From the NCBI GenBank assembly GCA_012934845.2, contig WNNJ02000726.1, positions 186,001 through 250,000 of the forward strand: a stretch of DNA of 64,000 nt, written 5' to 3'. Below are positions 56,401-64,000 of the stretch, one piece after another. The position numbers were made by a program, and so were the translations under genes. Numbering within the stretch: position 1 is the first letter of the stretch; every line of letters begins with the position of its first letter. Under the pieces are notes generated by a model. That model ran no database searches and was not told the DNA's origin. It saw nothing but the letters and a program-made list of their open reading frames with translations. The stretch comes from Pomphorhynchus laevis. Taxonomy: Eukaryota > Acanthocephala > Palaeacanthocephala > Echinorhynchida > Pomphorhynchidae.

Positions 56401-59400
56401 TAATACATTAAATAATGAAATTTTAAGAATTGCAACAATATGTAATGATATTGGTTTTCATATAAACCAACACAATAATATAAAGAATAAATTTAAACTC
56501 TTAAGTGGCAAATTTTTATGGATGGATAATAAATAATATACTTTGTATTAGAATAAGATACTAGATAGTTTTATCAAAGGAAATACATCATTAGCATGTA
56601 TTTGGCCTCGCTGCTATGTTGGGTAGAAGAGTTAGGGGCCGAAACCTGATAACACAGCAGTTTCTCCAGATGACCTCTAATTCTTATTCTGATACAACGT
56701 CTGTTATTTATTAGTCAATTCATAAAAATGACGTTTATTTTAAATTTCATGTTTTTATTTTAACTTGATTAATATAAAATATAATACAGTAAATAATGAA
56801 ATTTGAATATTAATATTAAATTTGATATGAATATTAAATTAGCATCAATATGACATCGTAAAGATGTCATATTTAAATTTAGAAGAAACATATTTTTGCA
56901 TGAGCATTCGTGCATACCATGATGACATAACATGACATCTCAGTCAAACGTTCTAAATAAAATTGAATTAATAGAATCCTTAAATATTTTGATAAATCAA
57001 AATTATTTAAAAGTAGGGACATCTATATTTAGACAAGTAAAAGGTGTTCCAATGGGTGGTAATAGTAGCCCAATTATAGCTGACTTGTTTTTAAGCTTTA
57101 TAGAATATGAATTTGTTCATAACTGTGTAAAAACTAAATCTAAAACATTTAAAAGGAAAATGATATTCACTCGTATTGTTCGCCTCGAGCAAATTAAATA
57201 AAGGAGTTATTAAAATAAATAATCAAATAAAGGAGTTACAATTATTATATTACTATTATAAAATAATAATTGTAATGGATAGATAATCGTGTTAATTATA
57301 GGAAATTTTCCAATTAAATTATAATTAATTAGAAAATTATTATTTTCCAATTATATGATAATATAAATTTGATTTATGTATTGTTATATCAATATTTTAT
57401 TATTAATTATCAATATGCAACAATATTTTTTATAATATTTTTTGTAATAAAATATTTTTATATTTTATAGTATTTTTATAATATTTTTGATTAAAAAATT
57501 TTATATTTTGAATATTAATGGATTAATATTTAATATTAATTTAATAATATTTAATATGTAATTGATATTTAATTAAATATTCTATATTTTATATATAAAA
57601 ATATATTAATCTTTTTATATTTGTCTTAATTTGCATGTAGATTAGTTTTTAATAATATGGTCAAATGATTCAAAAGGAAACAATGGCGGTACATAACTTT
57701 CTGATGATTCCAAGTTTACCATCGCACGGCGGTAGCGGATGAAACAATACTAATATATCAGGTTAAAAACTTACCTGTTCTTAGTCAAGGTGTATTGAGT
57801 TGGAAGTAATGAAGGAATGTTACCTTAGCTGGTTTATGATACTTACTGATTATATATTAACTGAATTTTTGTCGTCTGAACACAAAGTTCAAGCCAAAAC
57901 TTTAATCGCGATACAATTTATATATCAATGATATTTTTAAATATGGATCGTTTATTAATATTAAAAGTAAGAATTATAAAATGTTTTGGATTATGTCTTT
58001 CTATATAGATTCTTAATTGATTGATAAAACACACGCTCAACATGTGTTTGTAAAATTTAATTTTGAAGGGTTGTCTTTTCTAAGAGTTTTTCCCGGAGTT
58101 TATTTCAATGTGATCTCACCTCCTTTCTCCTGACGTATGAGAAATGTCTTGAACTCATCACTAATTTTCAAGTCAATTTTTCTTAATTAGTGCTTTTACC
58201 ATATCATCCCTTATGAGGCCAGTATTACACGTATCCATAACTGCTAAGTGAAAATAGCTTTTAAAAACTACAGTAAACAACTCGTATTAACTTTTTATTT
58301 TCGTATTTGATTACATCAGTTTTTTTACACAGCATTCTTATTTTAGCATCTACCGACAAGCTGTCGATATGTTTTGAGGGATCTTTTAATGATCAGTTAG
58401 ATAAGCTTAAACATATGTTCGCATGCATCATATTATGGAAGGATGGATGCTACAATATTTGTCATAACGTCAGTACTGGGTCATTCAGAATGGCAAGTTT
58501 AATGGGCATCTGCATATTCTATAACTCATCTTCATGATTAGCTACAATTCGAAGCCAGACGATCTTTAGAACTGCTTGACCGTGACAATGGATTTCATAA
58601 TGTGTTCATCGATGCATTAACTTCTGATCTGTATTTTGATAATTTTGTTAGGTAAGATTGGTGATCTTCCACAATATCGTGTTTATAGTATTTGTGAAGT
58701 TTATAAGATTAATACGATAAACTTGTTGTAGTTTATCGGAATTGTTGCATGCAGATAAAGATACTTCACAGATCCTTTGATTTTTCGAAGCGTGATTTTT
58801 TCTATAAGTTAATGTTGCGAACATAGATTTTATGTATTCATGACATGTCCTGGCCAAACTAGTAATCGTGATTTAGCACTTTATCTTGACAATATTTTAA
58901 ATTATTCAATTATAATTTTATTTTAATTTAAAGCTAAATGTCTTTAAAGAAAATATATCATTTGCATATTTGCAAATGATAAAGTTTTTACTATTTCGTA
59001 AGAGCCTCTTAAATTTTATCGTTTGATATTTTAGCTTTCTAAACAATTTTTTAAATGATTATTTTATTTCTAGCCGATTTTTTATAAAGTGTAGCTAAAT
59101 TATTAATATAAATTATTCGTTTGTTTTTAATGCATTTGATTTGAAAATATTTTTTTTGTCGAAAAATATACGAAAAATGTAAAAAATATGTTTGAAAATT
59201 TATTTATTTTTTATTTTTATCCCCATTTTATTTTATTATTTGCTTTAAAATAAATCGTACATTTGTATTTGATTAGCTTTATATTTTTTATTCTACCAAT
59301 TCGTTAAATAAAGAATAGGTAGAATATTCTTCATATAAAGAATATTTTTTTGTCGAAAAATATACGAAAAAAGTAAAAAAATGTTTGAAAATTTATTTAT

Positions 59401-61829
59401 TTTTTATTTTTATGTAAAAAATAAAATATAAAAAGTTTAAATTTGATTTGAAAATATTTTTTTTGTCGAAAAATATACGAAAAATGTAAAAAATATGTTT
59501 GAAAATTTATTTATTTTTTATTTTTATCCCCATTTTATTTTATTATTTGCTTTAAAATAAATCGTACATTTGTATTTGATTAGCTTTATATTTTTTATTC
59601 TACCAATTCGTTAAATAAAGAATAGGTAGAATATTCTTCATATAAAGAATATTTTTTTGTCGAAAAATATACGAAAAAAGTAAAAAAATGTTTGAAAATT
59701 TATTTATTTTTTATTTTTATGTAAAAAATAAAATATAAAAAGTTTAAATTTGATTTGAAAATATTTTTTTTGTCGAAAAATATACGAAAAATGTAAAAAA
59801 TATGTTTGAAAATTTATTTATTTTTATTTTTATCCCCATTTTATTTTATTATTTGCTTTAAAATAAATCGTACATTTGTATTTGATTAGCTTTATATTTT
59901 TTATTCTACCAATTCGTTAAATAAAGAATAGGTAGAATATTCTTCATATAAATGCATATTCTTTATTTGATAAAGAATATGCATTTAATTTTGTATTCAA
60001 CATCAAATAACTAATAGATTATTTATTTGACTTTTCATTTAAATATTTTCAAAATTAATAAACGAAAACATTGCTTTTGTTTTGAACAAAATTAATTACA
60101 TCAAAATAAATCGTACATTTGTATTTGATTATATTATTTGATTATTTTATATTTTTTTATCCTACGTATTTAGGTTTGAGATAGATTGTGATAACACTGA
60201 TACAGATGCTGCTGATTTTTGCAATTTAAATGTAATTCTAACAAAATACAAGCTTTTTACCCTGATTGAACAAGCCTTAACGGATAGATTATCGTTCGCT
60301 GTTTATCTTTCCCCTCGTTCACTATGTGTAAGATTATAAAATGTGTTTGTTTGGCAATTTATCACGTTTTTAGTGGTCGTATGATGCTGTTATTCCAATT
60401 TGCAACACTCTAACATTGGGAATTCTATTTACTGAGCATTCTGACCGTTTAATCGATAGATGTCATTCTATAGAAAATGTATGTCTCTTAAATACTCTTT
60501 ATATGCAATTTTAATTATTTTTATAAACTTGATAACGCATATGTTGAATTTAATTTGTTTGGACGCTTAGAATTGTTTTGAAGACTTATTTTTTTTAACT
60601 TAGATGCTAATATTTAATGGCAACATGGGTCTTTTTTCGCCATTTAGTACAACGTATATTCGTTATAATGTCTGACATTTGGCTCAATACCTATTTCAAC
60701 AGCTTCCACGTTTTGTCAAATTAAATTACAAGAAATACTGCAATAATTACGATGTAATTATTGCCGCATAATTACGATGCATTTATTAAGTAATTTCTAA
60801 TAATAAAAAGAACACATCGTCGAACACAATGAAGAGTTATCGCTTGCGAAAGTGGAATTTGTTAGACTTCGCTGTTGTTAATACTCCTGCTACTATTAAT
60901 AAGTGCGAGTATGCGTAACATGTGCTGGGTGGAATTGCAGCATTTGGAAGTCACAGTCCCAATATAATTCCAAAACTACACTTCGAGAGAAAAGTTCTTG
61001 TGTGGATTCTGTTCAGTTTCCCATAATCAGGAGTTTACAGCCAGAATAAAAGGGTTGGAATTACAATTAGGTATCATGCCTACCGAGATGGATAATATGA
61101 AAGTGAGAAGTTTATTAAGGGTCAAATTATAATCCCTGATTATCTCACTGATTGTTATTATCTCTGATTCTCTCACTCCTCCAGAGATCGCTTCCAGATC
61201 ATTAAATTACAATAAATAAGACAATAATTACGATATTCATTCATTAAATGTTACGAATAGTATTCACTTGCAGAGTTCAATTACCACTCATATTTTTTCT
61301 TAAATGTTAGCTTTATATTTTGTATTGAAATACAAATTTCTAATTATTAATCCCAACTTTATTATCGAATTATTAAATATTGCTCATTTCTAAATGATTA
61401 TATATTTCTTTTAATTAAACGTATAAAGTGATAAAATAAAAGTTTACAATTTAGAATTTTTTAAATCCGATATTTTGATAGCTGATACCTCAATTTAAGA
61501 AACGAGGTGTTGAGTTGCTGTATTTTATTGACGGCATTAACGATTGCCAAATAATGGAAAAAAAATTTATGATATTTTTAATGATAAAGATTTGACAATT
61601 TATATATCTCAACAATGCAGATTTTTTCCCAAAGTATTTTTAATTTTGTAAGCGAAGAAATTCGTAATTTTGCTGTTAAGAATGCTTCATTTAAACAATT
61701 CTGGGGAGATGTTGTTTCCCTACGACGATTTAACGACGGCACAATTACTGAAGCAGTCCACTGGCCCTGTAACAATATGGATGATAAATTACATGTTTGG
61801 ACTCGAATAATACGCTATGTCCTTAAACG
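50279..61829 (+). CDS. NOL6: NOL6 (Nrap/Utp22), 11 exons traced, 3' end beyond window
   Basis: Nucleolar protein 6, the UTP-C component of the small-subunit processome needed for early pre-rRNA cleavage; it folds as tandem inactive nucleotidyltransferase/PAP-OAS1-like domains. Exons: 50279-50446, 52273-52392, 52443-52803, 52853-52984, 53031-53197, 53443-53563, 58347-58492, 58542-58651, 60174-60327, 60374-60478, 61621-61829. All junction phases agree (0,0,1,1,0,1,0,2,0,0). Each exon gives a distinct Nrap block in family order, for example ELHQLRETETLFHSNLVRLQ, RFYIKRALYIDYI, LKLLKIWIRQR, EARRSLELLDRDNGF, TLTLGILFTEHSDRL and FKQFWGDVVSLRRFNDG. Introns 2, 3, 4, 7 and 9 are 46-50 nt; introns 1, 6, 8 and 10 are 1.1-4.8 kb and contain repeats. 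The remaining C-terminal half is not in the window. Confidence 0.88.
50740..51545 (+). pseudogene. LINE RT fragments in NOL6 intron 1
   Basis: Readings SIAAVIPKNQEQLSAKSFRP, LSILNALAKVVEKI (51205-51310) and NLDNRYHQIVQ..DTVDHYILFNILSDTGLP (about 51415-51530) form the RT fingers of a CR1-like LINE. Part of the DNA (tattgcaatacgtcag, ataatcttgataacagatat) is duplicated at about 50760-50830. Confidence 0.7.
51600..51850 (+). pseudogene. LINE RT N-terminal fragment
   Basis: The plus reading FRKLNRSIKRLVFNKATGID matches the pre-RT motif ..I..L..nKA.G.D... It lies 3' of the more C-terminal RT piece, so the two fragments are rearranged or from two copies. Confidence 0.55.
51880..52245 (+). repeat. 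Penelope tail copy
   Basis: P1 hairpin AAATACAT/ATGTATTT, CTGCTATGTTGGGTC, GCCGAAACC, CAGTTCCTC, then AAGATGT in place of CTGATGA. It ends with the taaaatacgtagactaag end. Confidence 0.75.
52273..53197 (+). CDS. NOL6: NOL6 exons 2-5 with three tiny introns
   Basis: Exon 2 52273-52392 (IGELLDEVNVPNN...), exon 3 52443-52803 (SILPPFTKSS, VRVEVVGSF, NIDLVFIMARSSF, RFYIKRALYIDYIKKY, KPLLIISPK), exon 4 52853-52984 (ASNGYQVRLHILPEAGTF, KKWYE), exon 5 53031-53197 (ASILSEINGYDINAYIYQTL, ALKLLKIWIRQRRLST). Introns: 52393-52442 (50 nt), 52804-52852 (49 nt), 52985-53030 (46 nt). Without the 49-nt intron the frame would be lost, so this gene should not be read as frameshifted. The VGSF..NIDLVF segment corresponds to the nucleotidyltransferase-fold strand where active enzymes have their metal ligands. 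Confidence 0.88.
53443..53563 (+). CDS. NOL6: NOL6 exon 6
   Basis: Reads MSNGFSNFCMKCLVVWLLFR and QMSHYQIFRCVLSYI, the Nrap block that follows LLK.WLRQR. The acceptor is tttag| at 53442 and the donor ATAG|GTTTGT, phase 1. Intron 5 (53198-53442, 245 nt) is AT-rich with a 12-bp inverted repeat near 53231. Confidence 0.85.
53675..54960 (+). mobile_element. Penelope-like RT end and tail, in NOL6 intron 6
   Basis: The RT 3' part (HSCIPYNIKYNTLNNEI, LQNHLNNLIDTYFKLGYYK, KFLWMDNK, stop at 53948) is followed by the best preserved tail block: hairpin 53995-54017, GUA at 54037, GAAA 54055, CTGATGA 54081. After it come AT-rich 3' repeats with ends near 54286, 54558 and 54925. The copy is 5' truncated. 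Confidence 0.82.
55008..55100. mobile_element. foldback/MITE copy M6, deleted centre
   Basis: taattactggagctggatca, then directly the right arm gttaacagaggtttgcgaaa, tatcaaataaaaatttcttc and gatacagctacaat. The left inner arm is missing. Confidence 0.7.
55101..55739. other. NOL6 intron 6 spacer
   Basis: AT-rich, no gene; a short aatgttatcgcaatgataatattgcgttgg repeat-like stretch near 55305-55345. Confidence 0.4.
55740..56790 (+). mobile_element. Penelope-like element, RT core and tail
   Basis: Degenerate N-terminal part (55760-55910), LNILINQNYLK and the GGNS.PI.GDLF signature (about 55960-56090, frameshifted), then an open frame 56138-56536 with the catalytic FRYIDDICVFNSSNF, YPESLILKKTNINDKEGVY, LDMNIKLTLTKTTINLYRK and the RT C-terminus, lacking a ~100-base internal segment present in the 53.7-kb copy. 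Tail block at 56570-56690. Confidence 0.83.
56791..57205 (+). pseudogene. further Penelope RT pieces
   Basis: After scrambled RT fragments (56780-56930) the frame 56932-57201 gives VLNKIELIESLNILINQNYL, then VGTSIFRQVKGVPMGGNSSP, IIADLFLSFIEYEFVHN, the intact RT motif upstream of the YIDD box, which is absent here. Confidence 0.8.
57206..58346. other. rest of NOL6 intron 6
   Basis: Very AT-rich to about 57640, then unique DNA without recognised coding content. Confidence 0.45.
58347..58651 (+). CDS. NOL6: NOL6 exons 7-8 with a 49-nt GC-AG intron
   Basis: Exon 7 (58347-58492): STDKLSICFEGSFNDQLDKL, ILWKDGCYNICHNVSTGSF. Exon 8 (58542-58651): LQFEARRSLELLDRDNGFHN, ALTSDLYFDNFV. The only junction giving the Nrap spacing without gap is ATG|GCAAGT...gattag|CTACAA, a GC-AG intron of 49 nt. 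A GT alternative (AAC|GTCAGT) would delete eight residues. Donor of exon 8: TTAG|GTAAGA, phase 2. Confidence 0.82.
58652..59135. other. NOL6 intron 8, first part
   Basis: No additional NOL6 block was found. A 69-codon minus frame at 58857-58648 overlaps exon 8's end and is considered chance. Confidence 0.4.
59136..59950. repeat. 307-bp tandem repeat, ~2.7 units, in NOL6 intron 8
   Basis: The copies, aligned at gaaaatattttttttgtcg (59143, 59450, 59757), are nearly identical. Each unit contains two versions of tttgtcgaaaaatatacgaa, so there is an internal half-repeat. Confidence 0.93.
59950..59986. repeat. perfect 17-bp inverted repeat at array end
   Basis: aaatgcatattctttat, ttg, ataaagaatatgcattt. 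It sits exactly where the 307-bp array stops. Confidence 0.92.
59987..60173. other. end of NOL6 intron 8
   Basis: Acceptor cgtatttag| at 60173. Confidence 0.6.
60174..60478 (+). CDS. NOL6: NOL6 exons 9-10 with a 46-nt intron
   Basis: Exon 9 (60174-60327): FEIDCDNTDTDAADFCNLNV, KYKLFTLIEQALTDRLSFAV, corresponding to the ..L..lLe.gLg.R...l.. block. Exon 10 (60374-60478): WSYDAVIPICNTLTLGILFT, EHSDRLIDRCHSIEN. Intron 60328-60373 (GTAAGA...tttttag). Phases 2, 0 and 0 match the neighbours. Confidence 0.85.
60479..61620. other. NOL6 intron 10
   Basis: 1.14 kb, no recognised repeat family. A GC-richer stretch lies at 60830-61100 without a convincing ORF. Confidence 0.5.
61621..61829 (+). CDS. NOL6: NOL6 exon 11
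   Basis: Acceptor caatgcag| at 61620, phase 0. Encodes NASFKQFWGDVVSLRRFNDG and TITEAVHW, the most conserved Nrap signature (F-R-x-F-W-G...L-R-R-F-x-D-G-x-I-x-E-A-V-x-W), then RIIRYVLKR. The donor is probably AAACG|GTATAT at 61830, phase 2. The ATG at 61615 is upstream of the exon and not a start. Confidence 0.87.
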
Positions 61830-61945
61830 GTATATCTTAGATTTATTAAAAATTTTATAAACTTAATTTAATACATTTATTTATTAAAGTAGAGTTGATT
61901 GAAATGCCGCGCGTTTACTTTAACGATTAATCTAATGCGCATACA

Positions 61946-61990
61946 AATGCTCTGTAAAGGTAATATGTATATTACCTTTACAAAGCATTA
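61946..61990. repeat. inverted repeat (13 perfect pairs, ~20 with gaps)
   Basis: tgtaaaggtaata, tgta, tattacctttaca, extended imperfectly by atgctc / aagcat. Confidence 0.88.
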
Positions 61991-62286
61991 CTTTTATGTT
62001 GCCTGTATGTTGGTTACCTTGTTAAAGTGAAACCTTGTCGTACAAACATCGTTTAAGATCACTCGATAATGGATTTAATTGATGCAAAGAACATTGTAGT
62101 TTACCAATAATTGTAAACCATAAAAATCATGTTATATTAAAATCATATTAAATTATATTATTTTATATATTATATATTGTAAATATATATCATATTATAT
62201 CATTAAAATCATATTTTTATTAAAAAAATAATATATGTATTATAATAATATATAATAAATATATATTTATTTATATAATAAATAAC
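61991..62286. other. AT-rich spacer before satellite
   Basis: (ta)n-rich DNA, no gene. Confidence 0.5.
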
Positions 62287-62340
62287 ATAATTATCGGTTG
62301 TCTTTGTATATTATAATGTGCAAAGAAAACCGATAATTAT
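62287..62340. repeat. 20-bp inverted repeat containing the satellite motif
   Basis: Left arm ataattatcggttgtctttg (62287-62306); the right arm (62321-62340) is its complement with one mismatch. The left arm contains the core attatcggttgtcttt of the following satellite. Confidence 0.88.
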
Positions 62341-64000
62341 CACTGTTAACACTTTTTTTATCAATATTCGGAAGTCTTTATCTGTTATCACTTCTTTTAT
62401 CTATTATCGGTGATCTTATCTATTATCGGTTGTATTTTTCTATTATCTCTCTTTATCTAATATCGGTTGTCTTTATCTATTATCGGTTGTGTTTGTATAT
62501 TATCGGTTGTCTTTATCTATTATCGGTTGTCTTTGCATATTATCGGTTGTCTTTGCATATTATCGATTGTCTTTATCTGTAATCACTTTTCTTTATCAAT
62601 TATCGGAAGTCTTTATCTGTTATCACTTTTCTTTATCTTTTATCGGTGGTCTTATCTTCTATCGGTTGTATTTTTCTATTATCTGTCTTTATCTAATATC
62701 GGTTGTCTTTATCTATTATCGGTTGTCTTTATCTATTATCGGTTGTCTTTATCTATTATCGGTTGTCTTTATCTATTATCGGTTGTCTTTATCTATTATC
62801 GGTTGTCTTTATCTATTATCGGTTGTCTTTATCTATTATCGGTTGTCTTTATCTATTATCGGTTGTCTTTATCTATTATCGGTTGTCATTATCAGTTAAA
62901 AGTTGTCTGTATATATTATCGGTTGTCTTTATCTATTATCGGTTGTCTTTATCTATTATCGGTTGTCTTTATCTATTATCGGTTGTCTTTATCTATTATC
63001 TGTTGTCTTTATCTATTATCGGTTGTCTTTATTTATTATCGGTTGTCATTATCAGTTAAAAGTTGTCTGTATATATTATCGGTTGTCTTTATCTGTTATC
63101 TGTTGTCTATATCTATTATCGGTTGTCTTTATCAGTTCTAAGTAATCTTTATCTATTATCGGTTGTCTTTATCTATTTTCGGTTGTTCTATCTATTATCG
63201 GTTGTCTTTATCTATTTTCGGTTGTTCTATCTATTATCGGTTGTCTTGATCAGTTATAAGTAGTCTTTATCTATTATCAATTGTCTTTATCTAATATCGG
63301 TTCTCTTAATCTATTATCGGTTGTACTTAACTATTATCGGTTGTCTTTATCTACTATCGGTTGTATTTATCTATTATCGGTTGTCTTTGTCTGTTATAAG
63401 TTATCTTTATCAAATATCGGTTGTCTTTATCTGTTATCTGTTGTCTATATCTATTATCGGTTGTCTTTATCAGTTCTAAGTAATCTTTATCTATTATCGG
63501 TTGTCTTTATCTATTTTCGGTTGTTCTATCTATTATCGGTTGTCTTTATCTATTTTCGGTTGTTCTATCTATTATCGGTTGTCTTGATCAGTTATAAGTA
63601 GTCTTTATCTATTATCAATTGTCTTTATCTAATATCGGTTCTCTTAATCTATTATCGGTTGTACTTAACTATTATCGGTTGTCTTTATCTACTATCAGTT
63701 GTATTTATCTATTATCGGTTGTCTTTGTCTGTTATAAGTTCTCTTTATCAAATATCGGTTGTCTTTATCTATTATCAGTTGTCTGTATCTATTATCGGTT
63801 GTCTTTATTTATTATCTGTTGTCATTGTATATTTTTCGTTGTCTTTATCTATTATCTGTTGTCATTGTATATTTTCCGTTGTCTTTATCTATTATCGGTT
63901 GTCTTTATCATTTATTATTTGTCCTTATCTTATATCGGCTGTCTTTATATATTATCGGTTGTCTTTTTCATTTATAAGTTGTCTTTATCTGATATCGGTT
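62341..64000. repeat. 20-bp satellite with higher-order 338-bp duplication
   Basis: The consensus unit is tatctattatcggttgtctt. It is very regular from 62700 to 62880 and 62910 to 63040, elsewhere degenerate. A block including ttgtcttgatcagttataag is duplicated at a distance of 338 bases (63241 and 63579). The array runs off the window. It has no coding function; open frames follow from the stop-free 20-bp unit. Confidence 0.94.

Noticed and set aside
58731-58800. Extra NOL6 exon between exons 8 and 9 (SLSELLHADKD reading)
   Set aside because: Exon 8 (phase 2) joins directly to the acceptor at 60173 with the correct frame, and the candidate has no usable donor.
61615-61617. Independent small gene starting at 61615
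   Set aside because: The ATG is part of the acceptor caatgcag; the frame is an internal NOL6 exon.
62467-63977. Hydrophobic ORFs (up to 224 codons) that look like membrane proteins
   Set aside because: Translation of the stop-free 20-bp satellite; overlapping frames give the same Ser-Leu-Ile repeats.
62341-64000. CRISPR-like appearance of regular repeats
   Set aside because: No unique spacers; units are head-to-tail with point changes and the DNA is eukaryotic.

Overview
This is metazoan nuclear DNA. It is AT-rich, repeat-dense and spliceosomal: genes are split by GT-AG (once GC-AG) introns, and non-LTR retrotransposons, Penelope-like elements, one Ty3/gypsy element, foldback/MITE-like elements and satellites fill most of the sequence. 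The species cannot be named. The host proteins are strongly diverged, which suggests a fast-evolving invertebrate lineage. Short introns of 46-50 nt, and 3' splice sites lying 0-23 nt upstream of the start codons, are compatible with a spliced-leader trans-splicing animal but do not prove it.

Three host genes are recognised, and each is stretched over many kilobases by repeats in its introns. (1) FRG1 on the minus strand: exon 1 at 12895-12759, a 9.2-kb intron packed with retroelements, and exon 2 at 3578-2912; the exons join in phase to about 267 residues. (2) AASDHPPT (4'-phosphopantetheinyl transferase) on the plus strand: exon 1 at 35533-35838, an 11.8-kb intron of LINE debris, and exon 2 at 47603-48133; about 278 residues. 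(3) NOL6 (Nrap/Utp22, SSU processome) on the plus strand: eleven exons traced from 50279 to 61829, running off the window. Its tiny introns (50, 49, 46, 49 and 46 nt) alternate with kilobase introns full of Penelope fragments and tandem repeats.

Layout: 1-2.9 kb Penelope tails and AT-rich DNA; 2.9-12.9 kb FRG1 with LINE and Penelope copies in its intron; 13-15.6 kb MITE-like foldbacks and unassigned ORFs; 15.7-21.1 kb CR1-like LINE copies in both orientations; 21.3-21.8 kb a 13-bp minisatellite; 22-24.4 kb LINE fragments; 24.4-29.9 kb a ~360-bp satellite interrupted by a mag-like Ty3/gypsy element with 74-bp LTRs; 30.5-34.3 kb a nearly full-length LINE with an 18-bp target-site duplication inside a Penelope fragment; 35.5-48.1 kb AASDHPPT with at least six LINE segments in its intron; 48.9-49.5 kb a foldback element; 50.3-61.8 kb NOL6; 62.3-64 kb a 20-bp satellite.

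The most unusual signal is structural. The ~360-bp satellite and the 49-kb foldback share a three-helix hammerhead-ribozyme core (CUGAUGA, GAAA, GUC cleavage triplet) with compensatory base changes. The strands are in a cyclic order that differs from types I, II and III, so one copy cannot fold without a pseudoknot but tandem copies could. The Penelope tails carry most of the same parts in a circularly permuted form. Coding in the mobile elements is almost everywhere frameshifted or interrupted.
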